Positions 46,021 through 55,011 of a stretch of 64,000 nt of DNA are shown piece after piece. Within the stretch, counting starts at the first letter, position 1; every line of letters starts with the position of its first letter. A program made the translations under genes and the position numbers. The notes beneath the pieces were generated by a model. It was given only the letters and a program-made list of their open reading frames with translations, was not told the DNA's origin and ran no database searches. The stretch lies in assembly GCF_001652915.1 (NCBI RefSeq), contig NZ_BBQI01000128.1, positions 124,001 through 188,000 of the forward strand, written 5' to 3'. This DNA is from Cupriavidus sp. D384. Lineage in GTDB: Bacteria > Pseudomonadota > Gammaproteobacteria > Burkholderiales > Burkholderiaceae.

Positions 46021-46899
46021 ATGCGCCGCCTGCGCAGTCACGCCGGCGATCAGGTTCGCGCGCTCACGCGCAGCAATTCCGGGCTGACCCTCGACTACGA
46101 CAATCCGCCCGGCGACCCCGGCCTGTTCGGCCCGGACGCCGTCTGCTGGCGCGTGCACGCCGATTTTCCGGCGATGCTGGCCGGCGGTGTCAGCGCCCTG
46201 CTGCTGCAGGCACTGCATCCGCGCGCGCTGGCTGGCGTCTGGGACCATTCCACGTTTCGCACCGACATGCAGGGCCGCCTGGGCCGTACCGCGCAGTTCA
46301 TCGTCGGCACCACCTATGGCAGCCGGGCCGACGCGATGCGGCTGATCGAACGGGTGCGGCGCATCCATGCGTCGATCCAGGGCACCGCACCCGATGGGCA
46401 GCCGTATGCCGCCGATAACCCCGACCTGCTGACGTGGGTGCATGTGGCAGAGGTATCGAGCTTCATGGCCGGATACCTGCGCTACGTGGGCCCGCTTTCC
46501 GTGGCGGAACAGGACCGCTATTTCGAGGAAGAAGCCACCGTGGCGGCGTTGCTGGGCGCACCCGCAGTGCCACGCTCGCGCGCGCAGGTCGATGCCTATC
46601 TGGAAGCGCAGCGGCCCGGCCTGGTGAACAGCGATCGCACAAAAGAGGTGGTGCGGCTGATCATGGCGATGCCGGTGGCGAATCCGTTGCTGGTGCCGGC
46701 CGTGCGGACCATGGCCGATGCGGGCGTAGCGCTGCTGCCGCCCTGGGCGCGCCGGATGCTCGACCTGCACCGGCCATCGCTGCGCCGCTCGCTGGCACTG
46801 GCCGGCATGCGCGGACTGGCGCCGACGCTACGCTGGGCGCTGGGGCCGGGGCTGGCTGCCCGCGCCCGACGGCGCGTACAGGCACAGCCCGCCGGCTGA
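46021..46899 (+). CDS. MpaB-type (DUF2236) oxygenase
   Basis: The 292-residue protein has the MpaB/DUF2236 signatures ALLLQALHPRALAGVWDHST, FRTDMQGRLGRTAQFI and TWVHVAEVSSFMAGY, with the histidines that probably bind heme. Family members include latex-cleaving and other heme oxygenases; the substrate here is not known. The start is uncertain: ATG 46021 is the first ATG that fits, but TTG 45961 would give LSASPDPTHRAPAGATTGPL before it and may be the true start. The gene converges with the DHA2 exporter gene 9 bases away. Confidence 0.8.
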   Translation: MRRLRSHAGDQVRALTRSNSGLTLDYDNPPGDPGLFGPDAVCWRVHADFPAMLAGGVSALLLQALHPRALAGVWDHSTFRTDMQGRLGRTAQFIVGTTYGSRADAMRLIERVRRIHASIQGTAPDGQPYAADNPDLLTWVHVAEVSSFMAGYLRYVGPLSVAEQDRYFEEEATVAALLGAPAVPRSRAQVDAYLEAQRPGLVNSDRTKEVVRLIMAMPVANPLLVPAVRTMADAGVALLPPWARRMLDLHRPSLRRSLALAGMRGLAPTLRWALGPGLAARARRRVQAQPAG

Positions 46900-46908
46900 T
46901 TACTCCGA

Positions 46909-48459
46909 TTACTCTGCCGTGGCCGCCGCCTTGGCTGCGGCGGCAGGGCTGCCGCGCAGCGTCGTTTCCTTCAGGCGGGCCACAAAGAACGGCGCGATCA
47001 GCGACACTGCCGCGCTCATCAGGAACAGCACGCGGAAGGCGCGTTCGGCGGCCAAGCGTACCGCAGCGGCGTCACCCTGGTCGCCGCCCGACATCGCCCG
47101 GCGGAACATGCTCATCAGCACATCCTCGCCGCCGCTCATGTCTGACACGGCCACGCCGCTGTGACGCAGCAGCGCGATCAGCACCGTGGTGAGAACGGCC
47201 ACGCCCACGGCGCCGCCCAGCAGCCGCGAGAACGCGGTCAACGCCGTGGCGATGCCCACCTGCTGCGGCGGCACGGAGTTCTGCGTTGCCACCAGCCCGC
47301 TGGGCAGTTGCAGGCCAATCGACAGGCCCAGCACGATCATCACCAGCGCCGCCAGCGTCACCGATTGCGGCGGTGTAAAGGCCAGCGCCACGATCGCCAC
47401 GGGCGCCACCAGGCAGCCGGTCATCTGCAGCGGCTTGTAGCGGCCGCTCCATGACATCAGCCGGCCGGAGATATAGGCACCGAACGGAATCGCCAGCGTC
47501 AGCGGCACCAGCCGCAGCGCAGCGGTGTCGGCATGCGCGCCGCCCACCACCTGAAAGCGCAGCGGCAGCAGCACCGACATCGCGATCAGCTGGAAGAAGC
47601 ACAGGAACAGCGTCAGGCAGCAGATAGCCACGGTGGGCACGCCCAGCATGCCAAGCGGAATCACCGGATCGGAGGCGCGGCGCTCCTGCCATACGAACAC
47701 CACCAGCCCGATCAGGCCCGCCGCCAGCAGGCCGATGGTCTGCGGCTCCAGCGGAGAATGCCCCTGCCCCAGACGGGTCAGGAACACCAGCACTCCGGAC
47801 AGGCCACCGCCGAACAGCAGCGCGCCAAAGTAGTCGATCTTGTGCTTGCGGCCGCTGACCGGCAGGTGGCGCAGCGCGCGCCGCACTACAACCAGCGCAA
47901 TCAGCGACAGCGGAATGTTGATCCAGAAAATCCAGCGCCACGACAGGAAGTGCGCCAGGTAGCCGCCAATCACCGGCCCCGCCATGCTGGCCACGGCCCA
48001 TACGCCGCTGACATAGCCCTGGTACTTGCCACGTTCGCGCAGCGGCACCACGTCGGCGATAGTGGCCTGCGACACCGAGATCAGTCCGCCGCCGCCCAGG
48101 CCCTGCAGGATGCGGGCGATGATCAGCATCGGCATGGTCGTAGCCAGCGCGCAGGCGATCGATGCCAGCAGGAACAGGATGATCGAGAACGTCAGCACCG
48201 AGCGGCGCCCGAGCACGTCGGACAGCTTGCCGTAGATCGGCGTCACCACCGTCGAGGCCACCAGGTAGGCGGAAATCACCCAGGCCATGTCCTCGAAGCC
48301 ATTGAGCTGCAGCGCGATGTCGGGCAGCACCACGGCCACGATCGACTGTTCGAGCGCGCCTAGCAGGATGGCGAGCATCAGGCCAAAGATGACCTGCATG
48401 ACAGGAACGTCAGCCGGAGGGGCGTCGGGGGAAAGCCGGGATGAGGGCGCTGCGGACAT
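46909..48459 (-). CDS. DHA2-family MFS drug exporter (14 helices)
   Basis: The 516-residue protein has 14 predicted membrane segments. Motif A is GKLSDVLGRRSVL, motif C is GPVIGGYLA and the N-terminal helix contains LGALEQSIVAVVLPDIALQL, all typical of DHA2 (EmrB/MDR-type) proton-driven exporters. A longer soluble loop (SGGEDVLMSMFRRAMSGGDQ) precedes the last helix. Substrate unknown. No membrane-fusion partner gene is adjacent. Confidence 0.87.
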   Translation of the reverse strand: MSAAPSSRLSPDAPPADVPVMQVIFGLMLAILLGALEQSIVAVVLPDIALQLNGFEDMAWVISAYLVASTVVTPIYGKLSDVLGRRSVLTFSIILFLLASIACALATTMPMLIIARILQGLGGGGLISVSQATIADVVPLRERGKYQGYVSGVWAVASMAGPVIGGYLAHFLSWRWIFWINIPLSLIALVVVRRALRHLPVSGRKHKIDYFGALLFGGGLSGVLVFLTRLGQGHSPLEPQTIGLLAAGLIGLVVFVWQERRASDPVIPLGMLGVPTVAICCLTLFLCFFQLIAMSVLLPLRFQVVGGAHADTAALRLVPLTLAIPFGAYISGRLMSWSGRYKPLQMTGCLVAPVAIVALAFTPPQSVTLAALVMIVLGLSIGLQLPSGLVATQNSVPPQQVGIATALTAFSRLLGGAVGVAVLTTVLIALLRHSGVAVSDMSGGEDVLMSMFRRAMSGGDQGDAAAVRLAAERAFRVLFLMSAAVSLIAPFFVARLKETTLRGSPAAAAKAAATAE

Positions 48460-48637
48460 GGTGTGGCCTGGCTGGCAGATGAAGGCCCGAACGGGCTTCG
48501 CTGCTCTTTTGTCGGGTGAAGGAGAGCGGCTATTTTAGGCGACTGCTGAAGACCGCGCTTGTCGATTCCCTTTCAACGCTGCCTTCCTGGCCTTGTTTCG
48601 ACGCCAAAAAGCGACACTGTCATCACTTTATCGGCAA

Positions 48638-49537
48638 TTATCCACAGCAGGCACGTACTGCCTGGCGCAACCAGCGATGGGCGGGATCGGTCTCGCGCCG
48701 CGCATGCCAGACCTGCTGGAACGGCACGCGCGGCAGCGTCACCGGGGGTTCGAAGGCCCGCAGCGCCGGCTGCGCGGGTGCGCCGGACAGCGTCCGCGCG
48801 GCCACGGTCAGGATCAGGTCGGTGCCGGCCACCACGTCGAGCGCCGCGCTCCAGTGCGGCAGCACAACCGCCACATGGCGGTCCAGGCCCGCTGCCGCCA
48901 GGGCCACATCGATATCGCTTGGCGCATCGAGCCGCATCGCCACCAGCACGTGGGGGCGCGCCAGCCACGCCTCGCGCGCCAGGTCACCGTCTGCGGGCAG
49001 CGTGGCGCGGTCTCCCACGCTGGTGTAGTGGTCCTCGAACAGCAGGTCGGCGCCGATATCGCGCGGCAGATGCGGAAACACGCCCAGCGCGAGGTCGATC
49101 TCGCCATCGGCCAGCTTTGCCAGCATGGCTTCGCGGCTGGCCTGCACCGCGGCCAGATCGATGCCGGGCGCCTCGTGGCGCAGCCGGCGCACCAGCGACG
49201 GCAGGATGATGCGCGCGCCGTAGTCCGACAACGCCACGCGGAAGGTGCGCCGGGCCTGCGCCGGATCGAAGGCGGAGACCCGCAGCAGGCCGTTGAGCTG
49301 GCTCAGTGCGTCTTCCAGCGGCGGCAGCAGTTCGCACGCACGCGTGGTCAGCACCAGGCCGGCATCGCCCCGCACCAGCAGGGGGTCGTCGAAAAGATCG
49401 CGCAACTGCGCCAGCGCGTGGCTGACCGCCGGCTGGCTCTTGTGCAGCCGCACGGCCGCGCGCGTGACGTGCTGCTCCGTCAGCAGCGCGTGCAGCGTCA
49501 GCAGCAGGTTCATGTCGAGGCGGCGCAGGTCATCCAT
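48638..49537 (-). CDS. LysR-family regulator divergent from YdcZ-type transporter gene
   Basis: The 299-residue protein has a helix-turn-helix (LLLTLHALLTEQHVTRAAVR, LHKSQPAVSHALAQLRDLFDD) of the NodD/LinR-like branch and an effector domain starting RTFRVALSDYGARIILPSLV. It is divergent from a YdcZ-type transporter gene with a 90-base gap and probably regulates it. Confidence 0.87.
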   Translation of the reverse strand: MDDLRRLDMNLLLTLHALLTEQHVTRAAVRLHKSQPAVSHALAQLRDLFDDPLLVRGDAGLVLTTRACELLPPLEDALSQLNGLLRVSAFDPAQARRTFRVALSDYGARIILPSLVRRLRHEAPGIDLAAVQASREAMLAKLADGEIDLALGVFPHLPRDIGADLLFEDHYTSVGDRATLPADGDLAREAWLARPHVLVAMRLDAPSDIDVALAAAGLDRHVAVVLPHWSAALDVVAGTDLILTVAARTLSGAPAQPALRAFEPPVTLPRVPFQQVWHARRETDPAHRWLRQAVRACCG

Positions 49538-49627
49538 GCGGCGAATGTCTCAGGTAAGGATTGCGAATTTCCCTGGCGGCCGCGGCGCGGGCACCATGGG
49601 GCTTCGTTCTTGAACCGGAGACTTTAC

Positions 49628-50170
49628 ATGACGGCACCCCTGGCCACGCCGCTGGCATCTACCTGGATGCCGATAGGCATCGCGCTGCTTGCGGGCGCCA
49701 TGATCCCGTTCCAGGCTGGCACCAATGCCACGCTGGGCCGGTCGCTGGGCCATCCGCTGTGGGCCACGGTGCTGTCGCTGCTGCTGAGTTTGCTGGTGGT
49801 GCTGCCGGTGCTGTGGTGGATGCGCACACCACCGCCGGCACTGGCCGGTGCCCTGCACGGGCCATGGTGGCAGTGGATCGGCGGCGTGTTCGGCGTGATC
49901 TACATCACTGCCGCATTGGTGCTGGCGCCCCGGGTGGGCGCCGCGAACTTCATCGTCGGCGTGGTGGCCGGCCAGATGCTGGCCTCGCTGCTGATCGATC
50001 AACTGGGGCTGGTGGGCCTGCCCAGCCGGCCCGCCACGTGGATGCGCGTGGCCGGCGTGGGACTGGTGCTGGCCGGGATGGCAGTCATGCAATGGCAACC
50101 ATCCGGTACGGCAGCACAGGCGGGCGGCTCCACTCCCGATGCCGCCCCGCTACGCAATCACCAGGGTTAG
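49628..50170 (+). CDS. YdcZ-type (DUF606) DMT transporter
   Basis: The 180-residue protein starts at ATG 49628 with CGGAG upstream. It has five hydrophobic segments and the family motif IPFQAGTNATLGRSLGHPLW, followed by WQWIGGVFGVIYITAALVLA and GAANFIVGVVAGQMLASLLI. Two such subunits usually make a drug/metabolite-type transporter; substrate unknown. Its last 4 bases overlap the convergent chemoreceptor gene. Confidence 0.85.
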   Translation: MTAPLATPLASTWMPIGIALLAGAMIPFQAGTNATLGRSLGHPLWATVLSLLLSLLVVLPVLWWMRTPPPALAGALHGPWWQWIGGVFGVIYITAALVLAPRVGAANFIVGVVAGQMLASLLIDQLGLVGLPSRPATWMRVAGVGLVLAGMAVMQWQPSGTAAQAGGSTPDAAPLRNHQG

Positions 50171-52179
50171 AACGTCTCCCAGTCGCCGGTATCGGCCGTC
50201 GCCGGTGCCGGTGCGGCGGCAGGACGACGACGAGCCGGCGTGCCCAGCACGGGTTCCTTGCGCTGATGCATGACCGGCGAGCGCGCCGCGGTTGGCTTGG
50301 CCGCCTGGCGCGACAGCACGGGCTCGGCCTTGGGATTGCGCTGCACGGGCGGGCGGGCTGCGGCGGGCACGGCAGCGACCCGCGACGTGGCCGGGGTCCG
50401 GGCCGGGACCGGGACCGGGGCCGATGCGGCCGGCGCCGGCTTGGCGGGCTTCCTGGCGGGATTGGCGGAATTGCGGGTCCTGGCATGCGTTGCCGGCTCG
50501 GCGGCGGGCGCGGGCAGCGCCCGGGCTGGCTTTGCGGCGATGGCGCGCGCGGGACTGACGGCTGCTGCCATCGTCACGCGCGGCGTCGCTGGACGCCCGG
50601 CGCGTTCAGCGGCGGCAATGCCGCCCTGCCCCAGGTCGAAACGCGCCACTTCGGTCACCAGGCCACCGGCCTGCTGCATCAGGCTTTCGGCAGCGGCGCT
50701 GGCCTCTTCCACCAGCGCGGCGTTCTGCTGCGTCACCGTTTCCATTTGTGTGATGGCAAGGCTGACCTGTTCGATGCCGGCGGTCTGCTCTTCGCTGGCC
50801 GACGAGATCTCGCCCATGATGTCCGTCACGCGGCGCACTGCGGTCACGATATCGTCCATCGTCTTGCCGGCCACTTCCACCTGCCTGGCGCCGTCCTGCA
50901 CCTGGCGCACCGATCCATTGATCAGTTCGCCGATTTCCTTGGCCGCCGACGACGACCGCTGCGCCAGGCTGCGGACTTCGGCCGCCACCACGCTGAAGCC
51001 GCGGCCCTGCTCACCGGCGCGAGCCGCTTCCACGGCAGCATTCAGCGCCAGGATATTGGTCTGGAATGCGATGCCCTCGATCACGCCGATGATTTCCGAT
51101 ACGCGAGCCGACGACTTCGAAATGCCGTCCATCGTATCCACCACGCTGCGCACCGCGCGGCCGCCTTCGGTAGCCACGTCCGACGCGTTGACGGCAAGCT
51201 GGTTGGCCTGCCGCGCATTCTCGGCATTCTGGCGCACCGTCGACGTCAGTTGCTCCATCGATGCCGCCGTCTGCTCCAGCGAGGCTGCCTGCTCTTCGGT
51301 ACGCTGCGACAGATCGGTGTTGCCGCTGGCGATTTCGCGAGCGGCGGTATCGATCGAACCGGCCGCCTGCTGGATGCCGCGCACCAGCGTGCCCAACTGG
51401 CCAAAGGCGCGCTCCAGCGCACCCAGCATGCGACCCATTTCGTCCTGGCTGCGCACCTGGATCGCATGGCCGAGCTGACCCTGCGCCAGTGCTTCGGCTG
51501 CATCCAGCGCCTGGTGCGCAGGTCGCGTCACCGAGCGCGCCAGCCCCATGCCCAGCAGCGCGGCAATGACGGCAGCCACCGCCGACATGCCGATCAGCAC
51601 GTTGCGCGTGAATACATACTGCGCCGACGCCTCGTCGACGGCTGCCATCGCCATCTTGCGGCCCAGTTCGGCAGCGCCATCAAGCCTTTCGAAGTACGCC
51701 GCCTGGGCCGCCGGCAGCGTCACCACCAGCCCGGCACGGGCGCCGTCGAAGGCGCCGCCGCGCAGTTGCTGCATGACCAGGTCAAGCTGGCCGTTGTAGT
51801 TGGCGCGCACCTGCATCAATTCCTCGAACCGTGCCCTGGAATCGGCGCTTGGTGATGCGCGCATCACCTTGCCAAGCGCTTCGAGCGTGGCGCTGACCTG
51901 TTCGCGGATCTTGCCGATCTTCTCGGCATTCTGCTCAGCCAGTGCCGGGTCCTCGGTCAGGGCAGCATCGCGCACCAGAATGCCGATCGTCAGCACCTGT
52001 TCCTTCGCCAGTTTCAGATCCATCACGCGCAGCAGCCGTTGTTCCACGGCCTGATGCATCGCATCGTTCATAGTGCCCAGCGCCCTGACGCCCACTATGG
52101 CGACCACGGCCAGCAACAGCACCACCACGGCAAATGCCAGCGACATCCGCGCGCCGATACCCAATTTCCGCAAGCCCAT
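50167..52179 (-). CDS. Methyl-accepting chemotaxis protein with DWETF tail
   Basis: The 670-residue protein starts at ATG 52179. TM1 is at about residues 12-32, a helical periplasmic sensor (Tar/4HB type) follows, TM2 is at about 188-210, then HAMP and a signalling domain with hairpin tip EGIAFQTNILALNAAVEAAR and AGEQGRGFSVVAAEVRSLAQ. A Pro/Ala/Arg-rich linker of about 145 residues leads to a C-terminal DWETF, like the NWETF site that tethers CheR and CheB in enteric receptors. No aspartate-binding or other ligand signature was identified. Confidence 0.92.
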   Translation of the reverse strand: MGLRKLGIGARMSLAFAVVVLLLAVVAIVGVRALGTMNDAMHQAVEQRLLRVMDLKLAKEQVLTIGILVRDAALTEDPALAEQNAEKIGKIREQVSATLEALGKVMRASPSADSRARFEELMQVRANYNGQLDLVMQQLRGGAFDGARAGLVVTLPAAQAAYFERLDGAAELGRKMAMAAVDEASAQYVFTRNVLIGMSAVAAVIAALLGMGLARSVTRPAHQALDAAEALAQGQLGHAIQVRSQDEMGRMLGALERAFGQLGTLVRGIQQAAGSIDTAAREIASGNTDLSQRTEEQAASLEQTAASMEQLTSTVRQNAENARQANQLAVNASDVATEGGRAVRSVVDTMDGISKSSARVSEIIGVIEGIAFQTNILALNAAVEAARAGEQGRGFSVVAAEVRSLAQRSSSAAKEIGELINGSVRQVQDGARQVEVAGKTMDDIVTAVRRVTDIMGEISSASEEQTAGIEQVSLAITQMETVTQQNAALVEEASAAAESLMQQAGGLVTEVARFDLGQGGIAAAERAGRPATPRVTMAAAVSPARAIAAKPARALPAPAAEPATHARTRNSANPARKPAKPAPAASAPVPVPARTPATSRVAAVPAAARPPVQRNPKAEPVLSRQAAKPTAARSPVMHQRKEPVLGTPARRRPAAAPAPATADTGDWETF

Positions 52180-53096
52180 CTGTTCGTACCTTTCGTCTGT
52201 CCGGTTGTATTTGTACGAGCTGCATTCGCCCGAAGAGGGGCGTCGCACGGCCGGGTAACGGCAGGGCGCACAACGCACTTGAGCGAATAAATGAAATGGG
52301 GGGGAAAGTCGCTGCTCTTCCACAAATTGAGGGGGCAGCGCATGGCGTCTAATCTGCTCCACGCACTTCGATCCCGCCGCAAATGGGTGGGCGAGGCAGT
52401 CGCCGGCAACGGCGGATGGCAGCGAAGGACGCGGGCTCAAAAAAAAGAAGCCCACGCGCGGGGTGCTCGTAGGCTTTCAGGACTGCATAGCAGGGACCGG
52501 CTGTACCCGGGCCCCGAACCGCGAATATAAACCTGCTTACATGAGGTGTAAATCGCGCTTCTATCAGGGATTTCCCTGATAGCGGGTGTAACGCGTAGCG
52601 CACTCGTATGCCAAAAGTGACGGGCGAAGTCACTTTTATACTTATCGATGAATTACGGACGCTTCCCGGAAACCTTTAGCTGGCGCGGGTTGTGGCGGTG
52701 TCGCCGGTCTTTTCGTTCCGCGATGTGACGGTAAGTGCTACACGAATCACAAAAAGGCATCAACGGAATAAATAGAGCAATCCCTCTAGGCCCAGCCCCG
52801 CAGGGGGTTCGTCAACGCTTGTAAAACTTTGTTACTCTCCCGCCTGAAGTATTCCCCTTCTCTCCTGGCAGAGACGACCAAACCGGGCAGCCGGGCAGCG
52901 TTCTTCACTTTTCTGAAACGCCTGTCCGCTGCAATCATGTCGTCATGTCCCTGCACCGGCTCCGAGAGCGAATGTTTCAATTCTCGCCGCAATCAGGCTG
53001 CACCGGACGTCACTTTTAGTGCGACGTCGCGCAAAGTGCCTGATCATCGGACCGTTGTCAGCCGCCAGAACCCTCGCGGGCTCTTCCGGAGAAGTT
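52180..53096. other. Long intergenic region between chemoreceptor and flagellar genes
   Basis: About 900 bases with no supported gene. It contains a perfect palindrome (52561-52582, listed separately). A weak minus-strand sigma-28-like match at 52255-52282 (TCAAG...GCCGTTAC, spacing one base too long) lies upstream of the chemoreceptor gene. Confidence 0.4.
52561..52582. promoter_or_regulatory. 22-base perfect palindrome upstream of flagellar genes
   Basis: CTATCAGGGA and TCCCTGATAG are separated by TT. It sits in the long gap upstream of both the chemoreceptor and the Hfq-like/fliC genes and has the look of a dimer-bound operator. The regulator is unknown. Confidence 0.5.
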
Positions 53097-53417
53097 GTGA
53101 AGAAGGAAATCAAGGCTCCCAGACCCAGCAGAAAGCTGCAGCAGTTGCAGTTCGCCGCGCACAGCGCCAGCCGTGCCGCGGTGGTCGTGCATCTGTCGAA
53201 TGGCACACGCCTCAGCGGCATCGTGCTGGCGTCGGACAATTACATGATCCTGCTCGGGCGTACGGCCGAGGATCCCACCCCGACGCTGATCTACAAGCGC
53301 GCCATCACCGTGGTGACGCCCGCGCACGCGTCCACCGACACCGTGGCGATGCTGGACGCCGACGCGTCGCCGGATTTCGTGCGCATCTTCATTCCGCGCA
53401 CCCGCAAGCGCCGCTGA
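53097..53417 (+). CDS. Hfq-like (Sm-fold) protein next to fliC
   Basis: The 106-residue protein has a GTG start at 53097 with GGAG upstream. The core AVVVHLSNGTRLSGIVLASD, then NYMILLGRT and LIYKRAITVVTPA, aligns with the Sm1 and Sm2 motifs of Hfq (VSIYLVNGIKLQGQIES, FVILL, YKHAISTVVP). Q15 matches Hfq Q8, K is kept in YKR but Hfq H57 is R, Y25 is H32, and the RRER rim is reduced to SASR. The C-terminal tail is basic (PRTRKRR). It is probably a divergent Hfq paralogue that binds RNA; its place just before fliC suggests post-transcriptional control of flagellin. Not proven. Confidence 0.7.
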   Translation: MKKEIKAPRPSRKLQQLQFAAHSASRAAVVVHLSNGTRLSGIVLASDNYMILLGRTAEDPTPTLIYKRAITVVTPAHASTDTVAMLDADASPDFVRIFIPRTRKRR

Positions 53418-53571
53418 GCCCCCCGGGCCGGCGGGCCGGGCCACCAGTTGGCCGCCTGCCATGCCGCGTCCATATCCATATATATAGAGGGCCACAACGG
53501 TCGGGATTGCCCAGCGTGCATCCGCCATACACCAGATCGGGCTACGCCCGCAACTCGCGCAAAAGTCACTC

Positions 53572-53598
53572 TAAAGTCTTCCCACCCACGGTCGATAA
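53572..53598 (+). promoter_or_regulatory. Sigma-28 (FliA) promoter of fliC
   Basis: TAAA (53572-53575), a 15-base spacer and GTCGATAA (53591-53598) match the FliA consensus TAAA-N15-GCCGATAA with a single mismatch. It lies 97 bases before the fliC start. Confidence 0.88.
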
Positions 53599-53694
53599 CC
53601 TTTGCAACGGAGGCACTCTACGCCCTGCACTGCAGGCAGCCAACGTTACGGCACCCGCCGGAATGCCTAAAACATTGCAAATAGGAGTCGTACC

Positions 53695-54885
53695 ATGGCG
53701 CAAGTCATCAACACCAACATTCTGTCGCTGCAAACGCAGAGCAACCTGAACACGTCGCAATCGTCGCTGAACAGCGCGATCCAACGTCTGTCGTCGGGCC
53801 TGCGCATCAACAGCGCCAAGGACGATGCTGCTGGTCAAGCCATCGCCAACCGTTTCACCGCCAACATCAAGGGCCTGACGCAAGCTTCGCGTAACGCCAA
53901 CGACGGTATCTCGATCGCTCAAACGACCGAAGGCGCGCTGAGCGAAGTCAACAACAACCTGCAACGTGTCCGTGAACTGTCGGTGCAAGCCGCCAACGGC
54001 ACGAACTCGTCGTCGGACCTGAAGTCGATCCAGGACGAAATCAAGCAACGTCTGTCGGAAATCGACCGCGTGTCGGCTCAGACCCAGTTCAACGGCGTGA
54101 AGGTCCTGGCCAAGGATCAAAACATGTCGATCCAGGTTGGTGCCAACGACAGCGAAACGATTTCGATCGCCCTGAAGCAAATCACGTCGAAGACCCTGGG
54201 CGTTGCCGGCTTCAGCGTTGCTGGCCCGCAAGGCGCCACCGCTTCGATCGGTTCGGCTGCTGCTCAAACTGCCCTGGGTTCGGCTACGCCGGTGACCGCT
54301 GCTTCGGCAGCGGGTATCGCCAACGCCGACATCCAGCGCGCTCTGGGCCTGAACACCTCGGCTGCCGTGAACTCGCAGTCCGTGGTTGCTGACTCGAACG
54401 GCAACTGGTTCGTGCAAGTGAGCATGACCGGCCTGACCGCCGCCGACGACGCAGCTCTGTCGTCGAAGGGCTTCGCCGGCAACGGTACCGCCACGTCCGC
54501 CACGATGTTCATCGCCGTCAAGCCGAGCGACGCTTCGGTGTCGGGTTCGACCGCCGGCTTCACGCTGACCGGTTCGTCGCTGCAAGCTTCGGACTTCCAG
54601 CAAGCTGCCACGACCAACCCGCTGGCCACGCTGGACAAGGCCCTGGCAACGGTTGACAACCTGCGCTCGAGCCTGGGTGCTGTGCAAAACCGCTTCGAGT
54701 CGACGATCAACAACCTGAGCACGACGGTGAACAACCTGTCGGCCTCGCGTTCGCGCATCGAAGACGCTGACTACGCAACGGAAGTGTCGAACATGACCCG
54801 CGCGCAGATCCTGCAACAAGCTGGTACGTCGGTTCTGTCGCAAGCGAACCAGACCACGCAAAACGTGCTGTCGCTGCTGCGTTAA
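53695..54885 (+). CDS. fliC: Flagellin
   Basis: The 396-residue protein starts at ATG 53695 behind AGGAG. It has the conserved D0/D1 N-terminus (AQVINTNILSLQTQSNLNTS, GLRINSAKDDAAGQAIANRF) and C-terminus (SRIEDADYATEVSNMTRAQI, QAGTSVLSQANQ, VLSLLR). The middle (about residues 170-310) is the variable surface region, Ala/Thr/Ser-rich with many possible O-glycosylation sites. Codon use differs from its neighbours (many CAA, TCG, CGT codons), as expected for a highly expressed gene. It is transcribed from the sigma-28 promoter and ends at a strong terminator. Confidence 0.97.
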   Translation: MAQVINTNILSLQTQSNLNTSQSSLNSAIQRLSSGLRINSAKDDAAGQAIANRFTANIKGLTQASRNANDGISIAQTTEGALSEVNNNLQRVRELSVQAANGTNSSSDLKSIQDEIKQRLSEIDRVSAQTQFNGVKVLAKDQNMSIQVGANDSETISIALKQITSKTLGVAGFSVAGPQGATASIGSAAAQTALGSATPVTAASAAGIANADIQRALGLNTSAAVNSQSVVADSNGNWFVQVSMTGLTAADDAALSSKGFAGNGTATSATMFIAVKPSDASVSGSTAGFTLTGSSLQASDFQQAATTNPLATLDKALATVDNLRSSLGAVQNRFESTINNLSTTVNNLSASRSRIEDADYATEVSNMTRAQILQQAGTSVLSQANQTTQNVLSLLR

Positions 54886-54900
54886 TCGCCGCGCCGCAAG

Positions 54901-54928
54901 AAACCGGGCCGCAAGGCCCGGTTTTTTT
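54901..54928 (+). terminator. fliC rho-independent terminator
   Basis: AAACCGGGCC, loop GCAA, GGCCCGGTTT, then TTTT. A perfect strong terminator 15 bases past the fliC stop. Confidence 0.93.
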
Positions 54929-54938
54929 GCCGGAGTGT

Positions 54939-54964
54939 TTTGCAGGCAGACCACTGCCTGCAAA
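54939..54964. promoter_or_regulatory. Second perfect hairpin between fliC and flaG
   Basis: TTTGCAGGCAG and CTGCCTGCAAA are 11-base arms with loop ACCA, just after the fliC terminator and 48 bases before the flaG start. There is no T-run. It may be an operator or an mRNA 5' structure of the flaG-fliD transcript. Confidence 0.55.
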
Positions 54965-55011
54965 GCATTTCAACCGTAGTGTTCTTCCTGCCCTACTGGA
55001 CGGAGCTGACC

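Noticed and set aside
52796..52850. Sigma-28-like match before the Hfq-like gene (TAAAACTT...GCCTGAAG)
   Set aside because: The -10 match is poor and the spacing is one base too long compared with the clear fliC promoter.
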